From assembly GCA_023412855.1 (NCBI GenBank), contig JAEZRJ010000008.1, positions 1-11,181 on the forward strand: a stretch of DNA of 11,181 nucleotides. Reading direction: 5' to 3'. Within the stretch, counting starts at the first letter, position 1; every line of letters starts with the position of its first letter. Positions 6,664 to 11,181 of the stretch are shown here, piece by piece. A program made the translations under genes and the position numbers. Under the pieces are notes generated by a model. It worked only from the letters and a program-made list of their open reading frames with translations, was not told the origin of the DNA and made no database searches. The DNA is from Bacillota bacterium (lineage in GTDB: Bacteria; Bacillota; Clostridia; Lachnospirales; Lachnospiraceae).

Positions 6664-6780
6664 CCCTCCCCGCCTGCCGGTATCCAAGCCCCAACCCCTT
6701 CCGAAGATTATACACCATCCGGAAGGCCAAGGCGCCCAACCCCGGTGCCCTTCAACAGCAAACACAAGGAGAACGATCCC

Positions 6781-7848
6781 ATGGAAAACGAAAAATACGT
6801 AGCATATGTTTCCACCTACACTACAGGAATAGGAGACAAGCATGGAATAAAAATTTATGATGTAGATATGAAGCAGGGAAGGATGATGGAAAAGGATCAG
6901 GTAGAAATCACCAACTCTTCCTATATTACGATTTCCCACAATCAGAAGTATCTTTATTCCATTACCGACTTCGGAGTAGAAGCCTATAAGATACTAGAAA
7001 ATGGAGAACTTTCACTGATCAACTTCGAATCTATCAATGGTATGAGAGGCTGTTATCTGTCCACCGACTACTGTGACAAATACCTTTTCGTGGCCGGTTA
7101 TCATGACGGAAAGATTACAGTACTCAGGCTGAAGGAAAACGGAGGTATCGGAAGCATAACCGACGAAGTGTTCCACAAAGGTTTGGGAAGCATCGCTGAG
7201 AGAAATTTCCGCCCCCATATTAACTGTGTGAAGATGACAAGAGATAATAGATATTTGTGTGCGGCGGATCTTGGAATGGATCATATCAAGGTATATTCGC
7301 TGGATCTGGAAAAAGGAACACTGAAACTGGCGGATGTCATAAGGAGCGATCAGGAATCGGCACCCAGGCATTTGAAATTTTCCAAGGACGGAAGATATCT
7401 TTATATCGTACACGAACTGAAAAACTGTGTGGATGTCTATAGCTATGAAGTGAAAAACGGCAACCCGTATTTTGAAAGGATTCAGGAGATTTCTACCTTA
7501 AACGATTACCATGCAAGCAACGCCGCGGCCAGCACCCTTAACTTTTCTGCGGACTTCAAATATCTGGTGAGCTCCAATGCAGGGGACAACAGCGTGATCA
7601 TTTATAAAATAAATGAAGATACCGGGCTGCTCACAAAGTTGTTCTGCCTTCCGGTAAGCGGAGATTATCCGAAAGACGCGGCTCTTTTCCCGGATAATAA
7701 GCATCTGGTATCTCTCAACCACGAATCTGCCAGCATGACATTCTTTAAGGTAGACTTAAAAAAAGGATTGCTCATCATGAATGGACCGGAGGTAAGGGTG
7801 GAACAGCCCAACTGTATCATATTCCATAAGCTGGGTAATTTTATGTAA
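6781..7848 (+). CDS. Lactonase family beta-propeller protein (6-phosphogluconolactonase type)
   Basis: A 355-residue protein of the Pgl/YbhE-like seven-bladed beta-propeller family, whose characterised members hydrolyse 6-phosphogluconolactone in the oxidative pentose phosphate route. The repeated blade pattern is visible throughout as strands ending in aspartate or glycine turns: YLYSITDFGVEAYKI, YLFVAGYHDGKITVL, YLCAADLGMDHIKVYSLD, YLYIVHELKNCVDVYSYE. The family signature RPH at 144-146 followed by DLG at 163-165 is present. There is no signal peptide, so it should be cytoplasmic. The ATG at 6781 is preferred: AAGGAG (6766-6771) sits nine bases upstream, while an in-frame upstream start at 6580 would translate the palindrome and C-rich leader into proline-rich nonsense. 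It appears monocistronic and diverges from the pot operon. The exact substrate is not proven by sequence. Confidence 0.88.
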   Translation: MENEKYVAYVSTYTTGIGDKHGIKIYDVDMKQGRMMEKDQVEITNSSYITISHNQKYLYSITDFGVEAYKILENGELSLINFESINGMRGCYLSTDYCDKYLFVAGYHDGKITVLRLKENGGIGSITDEVFHKGLGSIAERNFRPHINCVKMTRDNRYLCAADLGMDHIKVYSLDLEKGTLKLADVIRSDQESAPRHLKFSKDGRYLYIVHELKNCVDVYSYEVKNGNPYFERIQEISTLNDYHASNAAASTLNFSADFKYLVSSNAGDNSVIIYKINEDTGLLTKLFCLPVSGDYPKDAALFPDNKHLVSLNHESASMTFFKVDLKKGLLIMNGPEVRVEQPNCIIFHKLGNFM

Positions 7849-7899
7849 ATTTTATTTTCCTTTGCCGCAGAAAGAAACAAAAATCTCCATCAGGTCGGG

Positions 7900-7936
7900 A
7901 AACCTCTTCAAAATCAGGGAAATAGAGGGTTTATTT
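7900..7936 (+). terminator. Weak candidate terminator after the lactonase gene
   Basis: AAACCTCT (7900-7907) can pair with AGAGGGTTT (7924-7932) with one bulge and a 16-nt loop, followed by TATTTT. It is the only hairpin seen in the 213-bp gap before the carboxypeptidase gene. The stem is short and the loop long, so the call is tentative. Confidence 0.25.
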
Positions 7937-7947
7937 TGAAAAAACAG

Positions 7948-7975
7948 TGTACAAATAAAATAAATGTGTTATCAT
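7948..7975 (+). promoter_or_regulatory. Possible promoter for the VanY-like gene and tgt
   Basis: TGTACA (7948-7953), a 16-bp spacer and TATCAT (7970-7975) in AT-rich DNA about 85 bp before the start codon. Both hexamers depart from consensus. It is the best candidate in the gap. Confidence 0.35.
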
Positions 7976-8061
7976 ATATTGTAGAAATTTATGTTAATTT
8001 GTAGACATGTATAAAAGTTATGTAAATCCTCAAATTCGTGCGGTGGAGATGTGGGCATCTT

Positions 8062-9141
8062 ATGGAGAATGAATTTAGAGAAAAAGTACGCCAAATTTTT
8101 CTTAAAGTGGTCAAAAAAAATAAATATTTAAAAGAGCCGATGCTATTTTGTATGACAATAGTGTTGATGGTTTATTATGCCTTACGGCATCTTGCAGATA
8201 ACGGAAAGCGATATGCGGGTGTGGGATTTGTTATCATATTTTTCCTGCTCAACAGCAGTTTCGCCTTTCCGATTGCTGTAGGTGCGAGTAGTTTCGTATC
8301 TTCGGGAGCATCCGAGGCGAAGACGGAGATGGAGGCAGCGGCCGTTGCCGCAAAGGAAAGCGGTGCAGTTTTAGCCAAGGAGCCGGTGGCAGAGGCTGAA
8401 ATGGAGATTTTGGACGACGAGGATGTGATGGACGATTATGAGGACGCGGAGCATCACGGTCTGGAGGATGAAGATCAGTATACCTTAGATGAGATTTTGG
8501 AAGAAAATAAAGATTATCGGACAGAAACCAGCTTAGCGGCGGACGGGCAGTCTGGAGAAGAAGTCACTTTTTCTGCAGATGACTGGCGTCTCGTGCTCAT
8601 CAATAAGCAGCATCCAATACCGGAGGGTTATCAATTTGAACTGGTAACAATAAAGGGCTGCATGCAGTGTGACGGAAGGATTAAAGAGGATCTTCTCGCC
8701 ATGCTCCAAGGCGCGAAGGACGATGGAGTCAATCTCGTTATTCGTTCTCCGTATCGGGATATGAGCAGGCAGGAGTATCTTTTCAACCGCAAGATTAAGG
8801 TCTATATGAAAAATGGTATGTCTTATATGGAAGCTTATAAGACCGTATCCCAGACGGTAACCGTGCCGGGAGCCAGCGAGCATCAAATAGGTCTGGCCAT
8901 AGATATTACCAGCGACAACTATGCGGCACTGGATGCAGGCTTTGGAGATACACAGGCCGGAGAATGGCTGGCGAAGTATGGCTGTGAGTATGGCTTCATT
9001 CTTCGTTATCCGTTGGGAAAAGAATATATTACCGGTATCGAATACGAACCTTGGCATTTCCGTTATGTAGGCAAAGAAGCGGCGGAAATCATTATGGAAA
9101 AAGGGATTACTCTTGAAGAATTCGTGGAAAGCTATTTATGA
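8062..9141 (+). CDS. Membrane-linked VanY-type D-alanyl-D-alanine carboxypeptidase (M15B)
   Basis: A 359-residue zinc peptidase that should trim the terminal D-Ala from peptidoglycan stem peptides outside the membrane. Residues 28-42 and 53-73 are hydrophobic. A linker follows that is strongly acidic between about 112 and 150 (LDDEDVMDDYEDAEHH). The catalytic domain runs from about 175 to the end. Zinc ligands are seen in SEHQIGLAID (His274, Asp281) and EPWHFR (His332), with Glu329 as likely catalytic base, so the site is intact. The upstream SPYR motif at 229-232 is also typical. The ATG at 8062 is chosen with GGTGGAG (8042-8048), a rather distant ribosome-binding site. A GTG at 8038 is possible but has none. 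tgt begins 27 bp downstream with no terminator between, so the two may be cotranscribed. Confidence 0.9.
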   Translation: MENEFREKVRQIFLKVVKKNKYLKEPMLFCMTIVLMVYYALRHLADNGKRYAGVGFVIIFFLLNSSFAFPIAVGASSFVSSGASEAKTEMEAAAVAAKESGAVLAKEPVAEAEMEILDDEDVMDDYEDAEHHGLEDEDQYTLDEILEENKDYRTETSLAADGQSGEEVTFSADDWRLVLINKQHPIPEGYQFELVTIKGCMQCDGRIKEDLLAMLQGAKDDGVNLVIRSPYRDMSRQEYLFNRKIKVYMKNGMSYMEAYKTVSQTVTVPGASEHQIGLAIDITSDNYAALDAGFGDTQAGEWLAKYGCEYGFILRYPLGKEYITGIEYEPWHFRYVGKEAAEIIMEKGITLEEFVESYL

Positions 9142-9168
9142 ATATTATGAAGAAAGCGAAAAATTGTT

Positions 9169-10293
9169 ATGTATAAATTGATCAAGCAGGAGGGCAGAGC
9201 CAAAAGGGGCGAGCTGCACACTGTGCACGGCGTTATTCAGACTCCGGTATTTATGAATGTCGGAACCGCTGCCGCGATAAAAGGAGCGGTGGCTTCGGAG
9301 GACTTAGAAGGAATAAAGACGCAGGTAGAGCTGTCCAACACCTACCACTTGCACGTCAGGCCCGGCGATGAAGTGATAAAGAAGATGGGTGGACTGCACA
9401 AGTTCATGTCATGGGACAAGCCCATTTTGACTGATTCCGGCGGCTTTCAGGTATTTTCGCTGGCTTCCTTAAGGAAAATCAAAGAAGAGGGCGTTTATTT
9501 TCAGTCTCACATCGACGGACGGAAGATTTTTATGGGGCCGGAGGAAAGCATGAGAATCCAGTCCAATCTGGCTTCCACCATAGCGATGGCTTTTGACGAA
9601 TGTCCCTCCAGCAAGGCGGAACGCAAATATGTGCAGGCTTCGGTGGAGCGGACGACCAGGTGGCTGGAGCGCTGCCGAGTGGAGATGAATCGGCTGAATG
9701 AGGCAGAGGATACTATTAATAAGAAACAAATGTTGTTTGGAATCAATCAGGGAGCCATTTTTTCGGATATCCGCATAGAGCATGCCAAGATTCTTTCTCA
9801 GATGGAGCTGGACGGATATGCGGTGGGAGGCCTTGCCGTGGGCGAGAGCCATGAAGAAATGTATTATATATTGGAAGAAACGGTGCCGTACCTTCCGTCG
9901 GATAAGCCTACTTATTTAATGGGAGTGGGAACGCCCGCCAATATTCTTGAGGGTGTTGAGCGTGGTGTGGATTTTTTTGACTGTGTGTATCCAAGCAGAA
10001 ACGGCCGGCACGGACATTTATATACGAATCAGGGTAAGATTAACTTGTTCAATGCGAAATATGAGCTTGATGAGCGCCCTATCGAAGAGGGCTGCGGCTG
10101 CCCTGCCTGCCGCAGATATTCCAGAGGATATATCAGACACTTGTTAAAGGCGAAGGAAATGTTGGGAATGCGCCTTTGCGTTCTCCATAACCTCTATTTC
10201 TATAATACGATGATGGAAGAAATCAGAGATGCTCTCGACGAAGGCAATTTCGCAGCATATAAGAAAAAGAAACTGGAAGGAATGGCTACGTAG
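9169..10293 (+). CDS. tgt: tRNA-guanine(34) transglycosylase
   Basis: A 374-residue cytoplasmic enzyme that swaps G34 for preQ1 in tRNAs with GUN anticodons, the key step toward queuosine. Active-site residues are intact: Asp89 in TDSGGFQ, Asp143 and Cys145 in FDEC, GGLAVGE (220-226), and nucleophile Asp271 in FFDCVYPSRNGRHGH. The zinc site CxCxxC...H is Cys309, Cys311, Cys314 and His340. The Cys145 and Val224 pair fits a bacterial preQ1-specific rather than queuine-specific enzyme. FMNVGT at 28-33 replaces the commoner FMPVGT. The ATG at 9169 fits the family start, though the ribosome-binding site is poor (AAGAAAG). Oddly, the last two sense codons and the TAG stop (10285-10293) are also the beginning of a family B repeat copy, so the present C-terminus may be set by a repeat insertion. 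Confidence 0.96.
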   Translation: MYKLIKQEGRAKRGELHTVHGVIQTPVFMNVGTAAAIKGAVASEDLEGIKTQVELSNTYHLHVRPGDEVIKKMGGLHKFMSWDKPILTDSGGFQVFSLASLRKIKEEGVYFQSHIDGRKIFMGPEESMRIQSNLASTIAMAFDECPSSKAERKYVQASVERTTRWLERCRVEMNRLNEAEDTINKKQMLFGINQGAIFSDIRIEHAKILSQMELDGYAVGGLAVGESHEEMYYILEETVPYLPSDKPTYLMGVGTPANILEGVERGVDFFDCVYPSRNGRHGHLYTNQGKINLFNAKYELDERPIEEGCGCPACRRYSRGYIRHLLKAKEMLGMRLCVLHNLYFYNTMMEEIRDALDEGNFAAYKKKKLEGMAT

Positions 10294-10380
10294 GAACGTG
10301 ATTCAAGAGATGATTTCTGCTTCGCGAAGCGAATTGAAATGCAGAAATCATGTGTTGCTGTGAACGGAGTGAACAGTAAC
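10285..10380 (+). repeat. Family B element, 5'-truncated copy fused to the tgt stop codon
   Basis: Bases 10285-10390 match 10428-10533 at all but three positions, an offset of 143 bp. The copy lacks the first 37 bp of the element (left terminal repeat and first hairpin) but keeps the stem ATGATTTCTGC (10310-10320) with GCAGAAATCAT (10341-10351) and the right terminal repeat GTGAACAGTAAC (10369-10380). Its first nine bases are coding sequence of tgt including the stop. Confidence 0.8.
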
Positions 10381-10390
10381 ATATGGCTGC

Positions 10391-10523
10391 GTCATCGTTT
10401 ACACAGTAGCTTAACACTTGCTGTTAAGCTACGTAAGAACGTGATTCAAGAGATGATTTCTGCTTCGCGAAGCGAATTGAAATGCAGAAATCATGCGTTG
10501 CTGTGAACGGAGTGAACAGTAAC
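10391..10523 (+). repeat. Family B element, near-complete copy between tgt and yajC
   Basis: A 133-bp copy. The left end GTCATCGTTTAC (10391-10402) matches the canonical GTTACTGTTCAC at eight of twelve positions, all four differences being transitions. The right end GTGAACAGTAAC (10512-10523) is perfect. Stem 1 is GTAGCTTAACA (10406-10416) with TGTTAAGCTAC (10422-10432). Stem 2 is ATGATTTCTGC (10453-10463) with GCAGAAATCAT (10484-10494), enclosing the palindrome CTTCGCGAAG. Near-identical 10-mers flank it ([A/G]TATGGCTGC at 10381-10390 and 10524-10533), either a duplication of the target or part of a longer repeat unit. With the truncated copy it fills most of the 345-bp tgt-yajC gap. Confidence 0.82.
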
Positions 10524-10549
10524 GTATGGCTGCCGGAGAGTTATAAAAA

Positions 10550-10592
10550 ATATATAAAACTACTTGTTTTATATATTGAATTTGTGTATGAT
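10550..10592 (+). promoter_or_regulatory. yajC promoter with an overlapping AT-rich inverted repeat
   Basis: TTGTTT (10564-10569), a 17-bp spacer and TATGAT (10587-10592) give a reasonable promoter 47 bp before the yajC ATG. A perfect 11-bp inverted repeat, ATATATAAAAC (10550-10560) and GTTTTATATAT (10566-10576), spans the -35 region. It could be an operator or a weak AU-rich hairpin ending read-through from tgt. Confidence 0.5.
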
Positions 10593-10638
10593 ACTTTGTA
10601 GTAAACGATGAAAGAAGAGATATTAGGAGGAATTACGA

Positions 10639-10947
10639 ATGGGTATTTTGTTAACAGAGGCGGCAGGCGGTACGGGAGCTGGTATGATCATGGTTGTTTA
10701 TATCGTGCTGATCGTTGGTTTCATTTATTTCTTCATGCTTCGTCCCCAGAAGAAGGAACAGAAAAAAATGTCCGCAATGCTGTCTTCCCTTGAGATAGGC
10801 GATAGCGTACTGACTAACAGCGGTTTTTATGGTATAGTGATTGACATTACGGAAGACACGGTTATCGTAGAGTTCGGTAATAACAAAAACTGCCGTATAC
10901 CGATGCAGAAATCCGCGATTTCTGCGGTTGAGAAACCTGAGGCATAA
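10639..10947 (+). CDS. yajC: Preprotein translocase accessory subunit YajC
   Basis: A 102-residue single-span membrane protein that associates with the Sec translocon and SecDF. It has a short outside N-terminus, one transmembrane helix at about residues 16-34 and the diagnostic FFMLRPQKKEQKKM at the membrane exit. The small cytoplasmic domain includes LEIGDSVLTNSGFYGIVIDI and ends with VEFGNNKNCRIP, all as in the family. The ATG has a strong AGGAGG (10625-10630) eight bases upstream. tgt followed by yajC is a widespread bacterial order. Here two repeat copies and a separate promoter part them, and a strong terminator follows yajC, so secDF is not immediately downstream in this transcript. 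Confidence 0.95.
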   Translation: MGILLTEAAGGTGAGMIMVVYIVLIVGFIYFFMLRPQKKEQKKMSAMLSSLEIGDSVLTNSGFYGIVIDITEDTVIVEFGNNKNCRIPMQKSAISAVEKPEA

Positions 10948-10991
10948 AAGCGGTTTGCTTTTAAATGAAGGATGGAGACGTTTTAATAAAG

Positions 10992-11024
10992 AACGAAGAG
11001 ATAAAGTAATCTCTTCGTTTTTTT
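10992..11024 (+). terminator. Strong intrinsic terminator after yajC
   Basis: AACGAAGAGAT (10992-11002) and ATCTCTTCGTT (11009-11019) form a perfect 11-pair stem with a 6-nt loop. A T run reaches 11024. It starts 45 bp after the yajC stop. Confidence 0.93.
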
Positions 11025-11031
11025 CTAAAAT

Positions 11032-11181
11032 GCGCGCGGAACAAAAGCTGTGCCGCCGAAGTATTTGGCGGCGAGAGTGTACGAAGCACACTTTTGTTCA
11101 GTAATAGAAAGTGCGTCTATTACTGAAACAATCGATGCGCAGCTACGCGCGCGGAACAAAAGCTGTGCTGCCGAAGTATTT
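11032..11181 (+). repeat. Family A structured tandem repeat, second array (continues past window)
   Basis: One copy spans 11032-11136, and the next starts at 11137 and is cut by the window end; the offset is 115 bp. It begins GCGCGCGG and lacks the leading GCGCAGCTAC found in other copies. The GAACAAAAGCTGTGC and GCACACTTTTGTTC arms are intact and enclose an inner GCCGCC/GGCGGC stem not seen at 632-832. The second stem reads CAGTAATA/TATTACTG instead of CTGTAATA/TATTACAG, a compensated change. Orientation and position (just after a gene's terminator) match the first array. Confidence 0.85.

Noticed and set aside
6580..6780. In-frame N-terminal extension of the lactonase and a mirrored minus-strand frame (both containing NSATDYPT)
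   Set aside because: They translate the palindrome, hence the mirrored peptide. A good ribosome-binding site and the family start are at 6766-6781.
8038..8061. GTG start eight codons upstream in the VanY-like gene
   Set aside because: No ribosome-binding site ahead of it; the ATG at 8062 has a GGTGGAG upstream, though the spacing is long.
10651..11091. Minus-strand reading frame of 146 codons over yajC and the second family A array
   Set aside because: Antisense to yajC and its terminator; its start resembles the other family A translations (HSFCSAR), so it is a repeat artefact.

Overview
The window looks like a chromosomal segment of a low-to-moderate GC Gram-positive anaerobe of the class Clostridia. 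The protein styles fit Lachnospiraceae best: a Tgt with FMNVGT in place of the common FMPVGT, a short YajC beside tgt, and a potABCD operon headed by an HTH-cupin regulator. This placement is inference from protein style and gene order; no search was run. There are ten protein-coding genes. All belong to recognisable families and nine are complete. I find no tRNA, rRNA, CRISPR array, phage gene or transposase.

Layout. (1) The 3' end of proA (proline biosynthesis), a hairpin terminator and a 116-bp tandem repeat (family A). (2) A MerR-type regulator with a GyrI-like ligand domain and a long-spacer promoter. It converges on (3), a minus-strand spermidine/putrescine operon read as regulator-potA-potB-potC-potD. 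That operon runs from a near-consensus promoter at 6415-6442 to a bidirectional terminator at 1761-1792, and a structured repeat (family B) sits between potC and potD. (4) A divergent plus-strand gene for a 7-bladed beta-propeller lactonase (6-phosphogluconolactonase type). Its long leader holds a near-perfect 63-bp palindrome. (5) A membrane-linked VanY-type D,D-carboxypeptidase, then tgt (queuosine tRNA modification) 27 bp downstream. (6) Two more family B copies between tgt and yajC; the first overlaps the last codons and stop of tgt. (7) yajC (Sec accessory subunit), its terminator and a second family A array that runs off the window.

The gene content is ordinary housekeeping and transport. 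The unusual part is the intergenic DNA. Three unrelated structured repeat types fill it: A (115-116 bp period, four copies in two arrays), B (about 133-150 bp, 12-bp terminal inverted repeats, three copies) and C (a giant palindrome plus a second hairpin). Families A and B lie just downstream of a gene and in its sense orientation. One family A stem shows a compensatory base-pair change between copies. None encodes a credible protein. They look like non-autonomous mobile or REP-like elements that may have been taken up as 3'-UTR structures.
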